Below, in pieces: positions 8,390-16,657 of a DNA stretch of 64,000 nt. The stretch covers positions 54,577 to 118,576 of the forward strand of contig VGXM01000004.1 of the NCBI GenBank assembly GCA_016873295.1, in the 5' to 3' direction. The DNA comes from Phycisphaerae bacterium (lineage in GTDB: Bacteria; Planctomycetota; Phycisphaerae; Phycisphaerales; UBA1924). A program made the translations under genes and the position numbers. The notes below the pieces were generated by a model, which was given only the letters and a program-made list of their open reading frames with translations, searched no databases and had not been told where the DNA came from. How positions within the stretch are numbered: the stretch's first letter is position 1; the number at the start of each line of letters is the position of its first letter.

Positions 8390-9754
8390 TCACCTCCCAC
8401 CGTGGACGACGACGGCCCGCAGGCCCATTGGAGCCGCGTCGACCTCGCACTCGACGCGCTGGATGGTACCTCCCCCGCCCAGGAACTCGACCGCGATCCG
8501 GTGCCGCCCCTCCGGGAGGGAGAGGAGCCCGACGCGGGCCTGGGCCGGGAGCATGGACCAGCAGCGCAGGTCCGCCGCTTCGGTGGCCATGAGGAGGCCC
8601 AGCCCGGCGATGCCGCCCAGCACGCGCACCAGGTCGCGGTTCTCGCGGCGCTGCTGCTGGGCGACGGCCTCGGTGGCGACGACCGTGGCGCCGGCCTTGA
8701 GCATGGAGCGGAGCACGGCCCGCGAGTAGATCTGAGGCAACTGTCGGCGGTGGTTCTCCTCCGCGACCGATGCCAGGTCCTCGACCAGGTCCAGTTGCAG
8801 CGCCCGGGGGTCGCCCGGGGCCAGCACGCGGACCGACGCCACCTGGCTGGGGTGGGGCACGAGGCGGGGGAGCTCGAGGTACACCGGCAGGGAGAGGATG
8901 GGGATGGGGCCGACGCGCTCGACGTCGCGCGTGGGGGCCCGCCCCGAGAGCGCGACCACGAGCACGTTGTACCGCCCCCTGGGGAGTTCGCCCAGCCCGG
9001 CGAAGCGGGCGGGGGCGACGTCGCCCACGAGGCCGCGCTGAAGGGTGAGGGCCTGCTCGAGGCGTCGCCCCGCGACGCGCTGGAACTCGGTCTCGCCGGT
9101 CTGCATGAAGGCGAGGGCGGAGAGGTAGACGCCCAGGGGGCTCTCGACGAACTCGCCGGCGGGGTTGTCGAGGCGGGGGGCATGGGCCCGGGCCGAGGCG
9201 AGGGTCTCGCCGCCGCGGCGGTCGAGCTCGCGCGAGAGGGCGAGGTAGCGGTCGCGGAGGAGGTCGGTCTTGCGGGCCATTCGGCGGGCCTCGACGGTCA
9301 CCCCGCCGTCGATCGTGCCCAGGCTGTAGTGGGCCAGCATCTTGAGAACGTTGACGTAGAGGTCCTCGTAGGGGCTGGCGAGGTAGGTGGTGGCGGCGTC
9401 GGATCGGAGCCACTGCGCGACGGCGTCGGCGGCGGAGGTCTCGCGCACCAGGTCGATGCGCCGCTCGGCCTCTTCGAGGTGGCGGAGGGCGTCGAGGGGC
9501 CGTCCCGAGGCCAGGGCCGCGCCGCCCCGCTCCAGTTCGAGCAGGGTGAGGCTGCGCGGGCGGTAGAGGCGTTGGACGTTGGGGTCGGCCAGGACGCGGT
9601 CGGCCTGGTCGAGGAGCCCGGCCTGGTGCAGGCGGTCGAGGGCCAGGCGGTGGTCCTGGAAGGCCCGGCAACCGCCGAGCGTGGCCGCGAGCAGGGCGAA
9701 CGCGAGGACCGCCAGCGGCCTGGCGACCGACGCGGGCCCGTCGAGTGATAGCAT
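8390..9754 (-). CDS. COG3014-like lipoprotein
   Basis: A 454-residue predicted lipoprotein, lipobox LGGC with Cys29. After the signal peptide comes a helical, TPR-like stretch (RSLTLLELERGGAALASGR, ALRHLEEAERRI, then LASPYEDLYVNVLKMLAHYSLG near residues 125-146), followed by a mixed region with PAGEFVESPLGVYLSALAF and a C-terminal beta-rich part. The combination of YED(L/V) plus NP-x-x-F/Y-x-x-x-LSGLF-like segments is that of COG3014 proteins found beside lpoB. ATG 9754 or 9763 are both possible; 9754 is preferred because 9763 overlaps the divergent start codon. The gene starts only 7 bp from the divergent MazG-like gene. Confidence 0.72.
   Translation of the reverse strand: MLSLDGPASVARPLAVLAFALLAATLGGCRAFQDHRLALDRLHQAGLLDQADRVLADPNVQRLYRPRSLTLLELERGGAALASGRPLDALRHLEEAERRIDLVRETSAADAVAQWLRSDAATTYLASPYEDLYVNVLKMLAHYSLGTIDGGVTVEARRMARKTDLLRDRYLALSRELDRRGGETLASARAHAPRLDNPAGEFVESPLGVYLSALAFMQTGETEFQRVAGRRLEQALTLQRGLVGDVAPARFAGLGELPRGRYNVLVVALSGRAPTRDVERVGPIPILSLPVYLELPRLVPHPSQVASVRVLAPGDPRALQLDLVEDLASVAEENHRRQLPQIYSRAVLRSMLKAGATVVATEAVAQQQRRENRDLVRVLGGIAGLGLLMATEAADLRCWSMLPAQARVGLLSLPEGRHRIAVEFLGGGGTIQRVECEVDAAPMGLRAVVVHGGR
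9749..9754 (+). promoter_or_regulatory. Leaderless-type -10 box of the MazG-like gene
   Basis: TAGCAT is followed by 7 nt and then the ATG at 9762, with no Shine-Dalgarno in between. The transcript would start at or next to the start codon. The box overlaps the first codon of the divergent lipoprotein gene. Confidence 0.5.
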
Positions 9755-9761
9755 CCGTCGC

Positions 9762-10091
9762 ATGCCCAGCCACACCCCCGCGCCCGACGAGACGCTGACG
9801 ATCTCCGCCTTCCAGTCGCTGATCCGGGATCGATACTACCCGACGGACTCGGCCCGGGGCACGCCCGGCACGTTCATGTGGTTCGTGGAGGAGGTGGGCG
9901 AGCTGGCGACCGCCCTCCACGAGAACGCACCCGGTAAGACGCCCACGTCCGAGCAGCGTTCCAACCTGGCGGAGGAGTTCGCCGACGTGCTGGCGTGGCT
10001 GTGCACGCTGGCGAACATCAACGGGGTCGACCTGGCCCGCGCGGCCCGCAAATACACGGAACTGCACCGCGTCGAGGGCGTCAAGGACTAG
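9762..10091 (+). CDS. MazG-like nucleotide pyrophosphohydrolase
   Basis: A 109-residue all-alpha NTP pyrophosphohydrolase of the MazG/RS21-C6 superfamily, which cleaves (d)NTPs to NMP and pyrophosphate for house-cleaning. The metal-binding E-x-x-E pair is seen in FVEEVGELATAL (near residues 44-55) and the second acidic pair in LAEEFADVLAWLCTLAN (near 77-93). Its short length fits single-domain family members. The ATG at 9762 begins right after a leaderless-type -10 box. A two-hairpin repeat fills the space to the convergent gene downstream. Confidence 0.87.
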   Translation: MPSHTPAPDETLTISAFQSLIRDRYYPTDSARGTPGTFMWFVEEVGELATALHENAPGKTPTSEQRSNLAEEFADVLAWLCTLANINGVDLARAARKYTELHRVEGVKD

Positions 10092-10093
10092 TG

Positions 10094-10276
10094 GCGCGAG
10101 TCGGAAGTCCGTGGACGGGAGCGCTCCGGGTGCCACGGGTCATCGGGCGCTTCGCCCGTGACCCGTGCGGCTGTTCGACGCCCGTCCGGAGGCCGGCACG
10201 GGCGACCGCCGGGCGGATCGCCCGTGGCACCCGCGGCGGGCGCCGGCGCCTTGGTACACGTTCTTCCGACTCGCAC
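10094..10276. repeat. Two-hairpin repeat element, single copy
   Basis: A single, well-formed copy that occupies essentially the whole 187-bp gap between two convergent genes. Terminal inverted repeats GCGAGTCGGAA (10096-10106) and TTCCGACTCGC (10264-10274) bound it. Hairpin 1 is at 10134-10167 and hairpin 2 at 10197-10226. Between them is GCGGCTGTTCGACGCCCGTC-like sequence shared with the other copies. It resembles a MITE or REPIN in structure, but lacks any nearby transposase. Confidence 0.9.
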
Positions 10277-10278
10277 CA

Positions 10279-11085
10279 CTAGGACTGGAAGAGGGCCGCG
10301 GCGAGCAGGCGCACGCGGCGGTCCTCGTCCAGGGCTTCGTAGATCCGCCGCGCGAGGGCCTGGCGCTGCTCGGGCGTGGGGCGCAGGGCCGACTCCTTGA
10401 CGTAATCGAGCATGGCGTCGCGGATCTGGGCCCGCTGCTCGGGCGTGGGCTCGACGGCGGCGTAGACCCGCTCCAGGCGATCGCGGATCGGTCGGAGCGT
10501 CCGTTCGTAGGCCCGCTGCACGTCCTCCTGGAAGAGCGTGGCGACGAGGCGCTCCTGGACGGTGGCGACGTCGCGCTGGCGGCCGGTCCGCTGCTCCGAC
10601 TCGATCCACGCCGACCAGTACTCGTCCACCATGCGCGTGAGCTGGCGGTGCTCCTCCTCGGTCAGCGCCTCGGCGAGGGGGGCCAGGAGCGGGCTCCGCT
10701 CGTGCCTGGGGTCGAAGAGGTCGTGCAGCTTGCGGGCGACCTCCTGGGCCTTGGCGTTGTTGCGGGCCAGGATCGCGTCCGTGGAATCCCTGACCAGGTC
10801 GATGTTCTCGACCAGGTGGCGGTTGATCGCGGCGGCGCGGTCGAGGATCGCCTCGCGGGCATGGTTGCGGCGCATCGGGTCGAGGTTGAGCTGCCCCAGA
10901 GCGGCTTCCTCGGGCCTGCCCTCGACGCGGACGAACCGCCCCATGGCGTCGTGCCGGACGATGGTGCGCATGACGGCGTCGGGGAGGTCGGGGCCGCGGA
11001 GCGGGGCGTCGTCCTGGGCCGGGGCCGAGGAGGCCGCGAGGCAGAGACCCGCGGCCAGGATCGCGAGGGCGGTCGTGGTGTTCAT
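10279..11085 (-). CDS. Secreted protein of unknown function
   Basis: A 268-residue protein with a signal peptide (MNTTTALAILAAGLCLAASSAPAQ). The mature part is almost entirely helical and charged, with PMRRNHAREAILDRAAAINRHL, LTEEEHRQLTRMVDEYWSAWIE and LRPTPEQRQALARRIYEALDE, reminiscent of periplasmic helical-bundle proteins that bind metals or other partners, but no family is recognised. ATG 11085 is preceded by TACACT and 7 nt, the leaderless arrangement. It may be linked to the SpoIIE-type phosphatase upstream, yet its own promoter suggests independent expression. Confidence 0.8.
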   Translation of the reverse strand: MNTTTALAILAAGLCLAASSAPAQDDAPLRGPDLPDAVMRTIVRHDAMGRFVRVEGRPEEAALGQLNLDPMRRNHAREAILDRAAAINRHLVENIDLVRDSTDAILARNNAKAQEVARKLHDLFDPRHERSPLLAPLAEALTEEEHRQLTRMVDEYWSAWIESEQRTGRQRDVATVQERLVATLFQEDVQRAYERTLRPIRDRLERVYAAVEPTPEQRAQIRDAMLDYVKESALRPTPEQRQALARRIYEALDEDRRVRLLAAALFQS

Positions 11086-11092
11086 GGCGCCC

Positions 11093-11098
11093 AGTGTA
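11093..11098 (-). promoter_or_regulatory. Leaderless-type -10 box of the secreted helical protein
   Basis: On the minus strand TACACT (11098-11093) is followed by 7 nt and the ATG at 11085, with no Shine-Dalgarno. Confidence 0.5.
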
Positions 11099-11171
11099 CC
11101 GGAGCGGGCGCTCGGCGCCCCCGTCATCCTGAGGGCGGGGCGGTGTTCGTTCCGCGGCGGCGCGGGGGCGA

Positions 11172-12839
11172 TCAGACGCCGACCCCTCCCCTGCCCTCCC
11201 CTGACGAGGAGGGGGCGGGCAGGTCGCGGGTGATCTCGACGACGAGGGTGTCGTCGGCGATGGGGCCGTAGCGGTGCGCGTCGACGGCGCGGAGGACGGC
11301 CCTGGGCCAGCCGTGCTCGGCGTCCGGGGTGGAGGCGGCGAGCAGGCGTTCGAGGCCGACGATGCCGAAGTAGCGGCCTGCGGCGTCGCGGGCCTCGAGG
11401 GCGCCGTCGGTGTAGGCGATGAGGGTGTCGCCGGGCATGAAGCGGAGGGCGCGGGTGTCGGGCTCGAAGTCGGCGCCCACCTCGGCGCCCAGGACCAGGG
11501 TGGTGCAGTCCAGGCGATCGATGGAGCCGTCGGCCCCGCGGAGGAAGGCGGGCGGGTGCCCTCCGCTGGCGTACTCGAGGGTGTCCCTGGCGGGGTCGAA
11601 GCGGAGGCACAGGGCGGTGGCGTAGACGGAGTGGTTGGCGAGGGTGAGGTGGACGTAGCGATTGAGGAGGGCGAGCACCTTGCCGGGCGGGCAGCCCGGG
11701 TTCTCGGCGAAGATGCGTTCGAGCTCGCCGTGGAGGCGGTTGACGGTGAGAGCGGCGGGGATGCCGTGCCCGGTGACGTCGGTGAGGACGAGGTTGCAGG
11801 GGCGGGGACCGGCCCTGGCGTCGTCGAAGCGGATGTAGAGGTAGTCGCCGCCGATCTGTCGCATGGGCTCGTAGAGGTAGCGGAAGCGCAGGCCGTCGCG
11901 GTGGAAGGGGGCGGGGAAGAGGCTCTCGTGGATCTGTCGAGCGTTGGTGAGCTCCTGGCGGAGCTCGACGTAGCGCCCGCGCATGACGTCGAAGGTGAAG
12001 CGGCGGTGGAAGCGGGCGTGGCGCCACCAGCACACGCCGGCGCCGGGAAGACCGATGACCATGGATGAGGCGACGACTCCCGCGGCGATGGCGACGAGGG
12101 CCCCGCTGCCGGCGCCGGCGACCGCCGCCCTGACGCTGAACGCGATCATGACGAGCGCGGTCGCCGCGATCAGCGGCATGAGCGGGCGGAAGCTCTCCCG
12201 GGGCGTCCAGGGGAGGAAGAGGCAGGCCAGGACGTGGGTGATGAAGATGCCCCAGACCGCGGCGAACCCTGCCACGGCGGTTTGGTTGGCGGACTTGCGC
12301 TTGTCGCCGCTCGGCCGGCCGTCGGGGTGCTCGCTGGCGGCGGGCTGGACAGCGCCGGCGAGCGCGACACCGACCTCCGCGCGGTCGGCGGCGCCACCGA
12401 TCGGCGTTGGGTCAATGACGATGGGAGCCGCCGCCGCGGATCGGCGGGGTTGGCTCACAAGCTCGTTGGTGATCATCGGCGTCGTGAGCAGGGAGAAGAG
12501 GCCCGTCAGCACAATGAGCCAGAAGGCGATCCGCGTGGGGGGCCACGCGGGCCCGTTGCGGCGGTGCCAGACGTAGTAGAAGCCCGCGCCGTAGAGCCCG
12601 AGCGTGACCGCGGCGCCGACGAGCCCGAGCATGAGCGCCTTGATCGCGGTGGCGGGAGTGGTCGCCGACTGCATGCCGCCGCGCGACCAGGCGAAGATCG
12701 CCCACGCGGCGGCGACGGCGTTGGTCACGAGCACGAACCCGACGTACCACAGGAATCGCCGCCGCAGCCACGCCTGCCGCTCGGCCTCGAACTCCGCGCT
12801 GAACTCGCTGGTGAAGGGGCTGGACGACAGGGTCTTCAT
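11172..12839 (-). CDS. Membrane-bound SpoIIE-type PP2C protein serine phosphatase
   Basis: A 555-residue sensor phosphatase. The N-terminal half is membrane-embedded with about six hydrophobic segments (near residues 29-50, 66-90, 103-125, 190-212, 222-240 and 246-268). A helical linker (ELRQELTNARQIHESLFP) leads to a PP2C domain from about residue 300. Metal-site motifs GGDYLYIRFDD, LTDVTGHGIPAAL, AYTDGALEARD and ADDTLVVEI are intact. Such enzymes remove phosphate from anti-sigma-factor antagonists in partner-switching stress pathways. No anti-sigma kinase or antagonist lies nearby. It begins 9 bp after the adenosyltransferase gene, so the two share a transcript. Confidence 0.9.
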   Translation of the reverse strand: MKTLSSSPFTSEFSAEFEAERQAWLRRRFLWYVGFVLVTNAVAAAWAIFAWSRGGMQSATTPATAIKALMLGLVGAAVTLGLYGAGFYYVWHRRNGPAWPPTRIAFWLIVLTGLFSLLTTPMITNELVSQPRRSAAAAPIVIDPTPIGGAADRAEVGVALAGAVQPAASEHPDGRPSGDKRKSANQTAVAGFAAVWGIFITHVLACLFLPWTPRESFRPLMPLIAATALVMIAFSVRAAVAGAGSGALVAIAAGVVASSMVIGLPGAGVCWWRHARFHRRFTFDVMRGRYVELRQELTNARQIHESLFPAPFHRDGLRFRYLYEPMRQIGGDYLYIRFDDARAGPRPCNLVLTDVTGHGIPAALTVNRLHGELERIFAENPGCPPGKVLALLNRYVHLTLANHSVYATALCLRFDPARDTLEYASGGHPPAFLRGADGSIDRLDCTTLVLGAEVGADFEPDTRALRFMPGDTLIAYTDGALEARDAAGRYFGIVGLERLLAASTPDAEHGWPRAVLRAVDAHRYGPIADDTLVVEITRDLPAPSSSGEGRGGVGV

Positions 12840-12848
12840 CGCGAACGG

Positions 12849-13430
12849 CTACCCCTTGCGGTTGGCGCCGGGCACCCAGAGGACGTCCGAGCGCCCGTCG
12901 GCGTTGGCGACCCGCGCCAGCACGAACAGGAGGTCGCTCAGGCGGTTGAGGTACTTCACCGCCTCGGGGTTGATCGTGGGGTCCGCGGCGGCGAGGGCCA
13001 CCGCGAGGCGCTCGGCCCGGCGGACGACCGTGCGGGCCGCGTGCAGGGCCGCCGACAGGGCCGTCCCGCCCGGGAGCACGAAACTCGCGAGCGGGCTCAG
13101 GCGCGCGTTGAAGGCGTCGATGTGGCGCTCCAGGCGCTCGGTCTGGGCGGGGAGGATGCGCAGGCGGGATCCCGGCTTCTCGTCGGGCGTGCCGGGCGTC
13201 GCCAGGTCGGCGCCCAGGTCGAACAGGTCGTGCTGGGCGGCGGTGAGGACGTCGCGGATCTCGCCGGGCCCCACGCACCGCACGATCGCCAGCCCGACGA
13301 AGGCGTTGGCCTCGTCGACGGTGCCGTAGGCCTCGACGCGGGGGTCGTCCTTCCGGACCCGCGTGCCCGAGGCGAGCCCGGTGGTCCCGTCGTCACCGGT
13401 CCGCGTGTATATCTTGTTGAGCTTGACCAC
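12849..13430 (-). CDS. Cob(I)alamin adenosyltransferase, PduO type
   Basis: A 193-residue ATP:cob(I)alamin adenosyltransferase that makes coenzyme B12. The N-terminal ATP-binding motif TRTGDDGTTGLASG, VDEANAFVG near residue 36, FVLPGG, VVRRAERLAVAL and YLNRLSDLLFVLAR are all classical for the PduO/MMAB helical-bundle family. GTG 13430 is chosen for its GGAGGG four bases upstream and because MVKLNKIYTRTGDDG is the typical N-terminus; a GTG six codons earlier is possible. It leads a two-gene operon with the phosphatase. The likely B12 user is methylmalonyl-CoA mutase or another enzyme elsewhere. Confidence 0.95.
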   Translation of the reverse strand: MVKLNKIYTRTGDDGTTGLASGTRVRKDDPRVEAYGTVDEANAFVGLAIVRCVGPGEIRDVLTAAQHDLFDLGADLATPGTPDEKPGSRLRILPAQTERLERHIDAFNARLSPLASFVLPGGTALSAALHAARTVVRRAERLAVALAAADPTINPEAVKYLNRLSDLLFVLARVANADGRSDVLWVPGANRKG

Positions 13431-13477
13431 GTGGCCCTCCGTCGACACCCGGCGGACTGACAGGGGACGTTAGGACG

Positions 13478-15247
13478 ATGCCGGAGGCGAGCCCGATCCA
13501 GACCGCGTCGGCGATCAGCGGCGATGCGCGCCCCGGGATTCTCGGGGCGTGGCGCTGCCGGGCGGTGGCGCGGTCGGAGCCGTCGGCCCCGCTGCCGGCG
13601 CGGGTGATGGAGTCGCGCGGGCTGTCCGGGCCCGACGCGGCCCTGTTCCTCGAGCCGAGCCTCAAGCACCTGCACGACCCGTCGCTCCTGCCGGGGACGG
13701 ACCGGGCCGCCGAGCGCCTCCTGGCCGCGGCCCGGGGGGGCGAACGCATCGTCATCTACGGCGACTACGACGTGGACGGGGTGTCGGCGAGCGCGATCCT
13801 CTATCACACGATCCGGGCGATCGCGCCCGGGGCGTCCCTGGGGTGCTACATCCCCCACCGCGTCGACGAGGGGTACGGGCTCAGCGCCCAGGCGATCGCC
13901 GACCTGGCCCGCGAGGGCGCGCGCGTCATCGTGACCGTCGATTGCGGCATCTCGGCGCGCGAGCCGGCGCGGGTGGCCCGCGCCGCGGGCGTTGACCTGA
14001 TCATCACCGACCACCACGCGCCGCCCGAGGGCGACCTGCCCGAGGCCTACGCCCACGTCCACCCGGCCCTGCCCGGGCGCGAGTACCCGTACCCGCACCT
14101 GTGCGGGGCGGCGGTGGCGTACAAGCTGGCGTGGCGGCTGTGCACCATGGCCAGCGGCGCGGAGCGGCTCCCGCGGGCGCTGCGCGAGTTGCTGCTGGAG
14201 CTGCTCGCCCTCGCCGCCCTTGGGATCGTCGCCGACGTGGTGCCGCTGACGGGCGAGCACCGGGTGATCGCCAGGTTCGGTCTGGGGCGGATCCGGGGCT
14301 CGCCGATCCACGGGCTGCGGGCGCTGGTGGAGTCCTCGGGCCTGGCGGGGGACCGGGTGCAGGCCGACGACGTGGGGTTCAAGCTGGGCCCGCGGCTGAA
14401 CGCGTGCGGGCGCCTGGGGCACGCCGGAGCCGCGCTCGAACTGCTCACCACCGCCTCGCCCGAGCGGGGGCTCGAGATCGCCCGGGGACTGGCCCGCACC
14501 AACGAGGAGCGTCAGCGGACGGAGCGGGAGGTCGTGGAGCAGGCGGTGGCGTCGGCGCACGAGCGGGGGATGACCGGGCCCGGTCGGCGCGCGGTCGTGC
14601 TCGCGGACGCGCGATGGCACACCGGCGTGGTCGGCATCGCCTGCGCCCGGCTCGTCTCGATGCACCACCGCCCCGTGATCCTCCTGGGTCGTGCCGGTGA
14701 TCTGTGGTCGGGGTCGGGGCGCTCCGTCGCGGGCGTTCACCTGGCGGAGGCCCTGGAGGCGTGCCGGGGGATGCTCGTGAGCGGCGGCGGGCACGCGATG
14801 GCCGCCGGGCTCAAGCTCCGCCCCGACTCGCTCCCCGAGTTCCTGGAGGCGTTCACCGAGTACGTCCACGCACGCCTGCCCGCCGACCAGATGGTGCGGC
14901 GGATCGAGTACGACGTGGACGCAACGGTGGACGAGCTCTCGCCGGAGGCGGTGGCGTCGCTGGATCGCCTCGCGCCGTTCGGGCAGGGGAACCCGCGCGT
15001 GCACCTGCGGCTGCGGGGCGTGCACGTCCGGGGACCGACCAAGCCCCTCGGGGCCGAAGGCAAGCACCTCCAGACCTTCCTGGGCTCGCTCGATCGCTCG
15101 ATCCGCACCGTCGCGTGGGGGTGGGGCGAGCGCGCCCGACAGATCGACCGCGCCGTCGTGGACGCGGTCGTCGTGCCGAAGGTGTCGGAGTGGATGGGTC
15201 GGCGGCGCGTGGAACTCGAACTGGTCGATGCGCGCCCCGTGGCCTGA
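13478..15247 (+). CDS. recJ: Single-stranded-DNA-specific exonuclease RecJ
   Basis: A 589-residue 5'-3' single-strand exonuclease of the DHH family used in recombination and mismatch repair. DHH motifs are complete: GDYDVDG near residues 93-99, IVTVDCG near 152, ITDHH near 174-178 and ALGIVADVVPL near 246. The RecJ-specific GPRLNACGRLGHA follows, then the DHHA1 domain with GSGRSVAG and SGGGHAMAAGL, and a C-terminal OB-like domain. Length and order match bacterial RecJ. It is divergent from the adenosyltransferase, and its stop is 34 bp from the convergent TPR gene. Confidence 0.95.
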   Translation: MPEASPIQTASAISGDARPGILGAWRCRAVARSEPSAPLPARVMESRGLSGPDAALFLEPSLKHLHDPSLLPGTDRAAERLLAAARGGERIVIYGDYDVDGVSASAILYHTIRAIAPGASLGCYIPHRVDEGYGLSAQAIADLAREGARVIVTVDCGISAREPARVARAAGVDLIITDHHAPPEGDLPEAYAHVHPALPGREYPYPHLCGAAVAYKLAWRLCTMASGAERLPRALRELLLELLALAALGIVADVVPLTGEHRVIARFGLGRIRGSPIHGLRALVESSGLAGDRVQADDVGFKLGPRLNACGRLGHAGAALELLTTASPERGLEIARGLARTNEERQRTEREVVEQAVASAHERGMTGPGRRAVVLADARWHTGVVGIACARLVSMHHRPVILLGRAGDLWSGSGRSVAGVHLAEALEACRGMLVSGGGHAMAAGLKLRPDSLPEFLEAFTEYVHARLPADQMVRRIEYDVDATVDELSPEAVASLDRLAPFGQGNPRVHLRLRGVHVRGPTKPLGAEGKHLQTFLGSLDRSIRTVAWGWGERARQIDRAVVDAVVVPKVSEWMGRRRVELELVDARPVA

Positions 15248-15281
15248 CCGGGCTCACCGGGCGCCAGACCGCCCGCTCGGC

Positions 15282-16505
15282 TCAGGGAGACTCGCGCACC
15301 GTGGAGAGCAGGTTCTTCGCGGCGGCGTTGTCGGGGTCGATGCGGAGGACCGCGTCCAGCGCCGCCCTCGCCTGGGCCGGGTTCTGGCGCTCGGACTCCA
15401 CGATCGCCAGCATCGTCAGAATGCGGGCGTCCTGCGGCGAAGACCCGGCGCCCTTCGTGAGCGTCGCGACGGCGAGATCGAGGTTGCCCGAGCGGCGTTC
15501 CACGAGGGCACGCACGAGGTACCCCTCGCCGCGGCGGGGGGCGATGGCGATCGCCCGGGCCGCGGCCTGGCGGGCCCGAACGTCGTCCTTGAGGGCGTAG
15601 CTCACGTTGGCCAGTTCCACCCAGGCGTCGGCGTCGGAGGTGCCTTCGGCGCCCCGGGTCAGCTTCGAGAGGATCTCCCTCGCGTCGACGAGGCGATCGA
15701 TCTGCACCATGCAGCGGGCCTGGAGCTTGAGGAGGTCGCGTCGCCCGGCGTTCTGCTCCTGCTTGAGGAGGCGGGCGATCTGGAACTCGGCGTCGGCGAA
15801 CTTCCCGTTGGCCATCTGGGCGCGGATCAGGTCCTCGACGATCGCCGAGTCGTCGGGCGACAGGAGGCGGGCCTCGTTGAAGAGGCGCTCGGCCGACACG
15901 GGGTCGGATTCCATCATCGCGATCTGGCCCATGAGGTGGCGCACGCCCGCGTTGTGCTCGAAGGTCGCCTGGCGGGCATCGAGGAAGCCCCGGGCCTCGG
16001 CGACGCGGGCGAGGTCGATCAGCATCTCGGCGGCGGCGATGGCGTATTGCGGGGCGGCGGGGTCCAGCTCCGCCGCCTTGGCGTAGCGGTCCAGGGCCCG
16101 TTCCTTGGCGGCCAGGCGCTCGTGCACCACGCCCTGGTAGTAGAAGGCGTCGACGTGGTCGGGGTCGAGGGCCTCGGCCTGCTCGAACGCCGCGATGGCG
16201 CCCTCCAGGTCGCTCATCTCCAGCAGGATCCGCCCACGGAGGACGTGGCTCTTGGGTACGGCGTCGTTGAGGGCGATCGAGCGGTCCGCCGCCTTGAGGG
16301 CCTTCTCCAGGTCCCCCGCCAGGAACGCCTGGCGGGCCATGTCCCACTCCGTCGCGCTCTTGATCGCCTGCAGCGTCTGCTTGGCGTGCGAGGCCGAACG
16401 GGACGTGTGGGAGCCGGTGGTCCCGCAGCCGCAGGCCAGGGCGAGGGTCGCCCCGACCAGGGCGTGGGCCAGCGATCGGGTGAATCGAGACGGCGTGGTC
16501 CGCAT
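15282..16505 (-). CDS. TPR-repeat lipoprotein of the secretion cluster
   Basis: A 407-residue exported protein. The signal peptide ends in LALACGCGTTG, consistent with a lipoprotein. The mature part is a chain of tetratricopeptide repeats, for instance ARQAFLAGDLEKALKAADRSIALND, AIAAFEQAEALDPDHVDAFYYQG and ARAALDAVLRIDPDNAAAKNLL. ATG 16505 has AGGAGAA upstream and starts the protein with the signal peptide. It follows the secretin gene by about 150 bp, with a strong hairpin between, so it may be the last gene of the operon or be separately regulated. TPR lipoproteins commonly act as secretin pilotins (PilF-like), which is a plausible but unproven role here. Confidence 0.85.
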   Translation of the reverse strand: MRTTPSRFTRSLAHALVGATLALACGCGTTGSHTSRSASHAKQTLQAIKSATEWDMARQAFLAGDLEKALKAADRSIALNDAVPKSHVLRGRILLEMSDLEGAIAAFEQAEALDPDHVDAFYYQGVVHERLAAKERALDRYAKAAELDPAAPQYAIAAAEMLIDLARVAEARGFLDARQATFEHNAGVRHLMGQIAMMESDPVSAERLFNEARLLSPDDSAIVEDLIRAQMANGKFADAEFQIARLLKQEQNAGRRDLLKLQARCMVQIDRLVDAREILSKLTRGAEGTSDADAWVELANVSYALKDDVRARQAAARAIAIAPRRGEGYLVRALVERRSGNLDLAVATLTKGAGSSPQDARILTMLAIVESERQNPAQARAALDAVLRIDPDNAAAKNLLSTVRESP

Positions 16506-16595
16506 GGCAGGTTCTCCTCGGCGCGTCTGCACGCACCGCTCAGCGGGTATCGGCCGCCGGCCCGCCCCGGTTCAGCCCGGGTCCCAGAAGCAGGA

Positions 16596-16640
16596 TCGGC
16601 CCGGCCGGTCCGGCGACGAGCGCCGAACGGGCCGGGCCGA
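16596..16640 (-). terminator. Strong nested hairpin after the secretin gene
   Basis: An 11-bp perfect arm pair TCGGCCCGGCC / GGCCGGGCCGA (16596-16606 with 16630-16640) encloses a second stem TCCGGCG / CGCCGAA. It lies just downstream of the secretin stop on the minus strand. There is no T-run, so it may attenuate or stabilise the transcript rather than terminate it. Confidence 0.5.
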
Positions 16641-16657
16641 AGGGTGGTGCGGGAGGC

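Noticed and set aside
13097..15067. A 656-residue minus-strand open frame opposite recJ
   Set aside because: His/Arg/Pro-rich shadow with no recognisable sequence; recJ motifs are intact on the plus strand.
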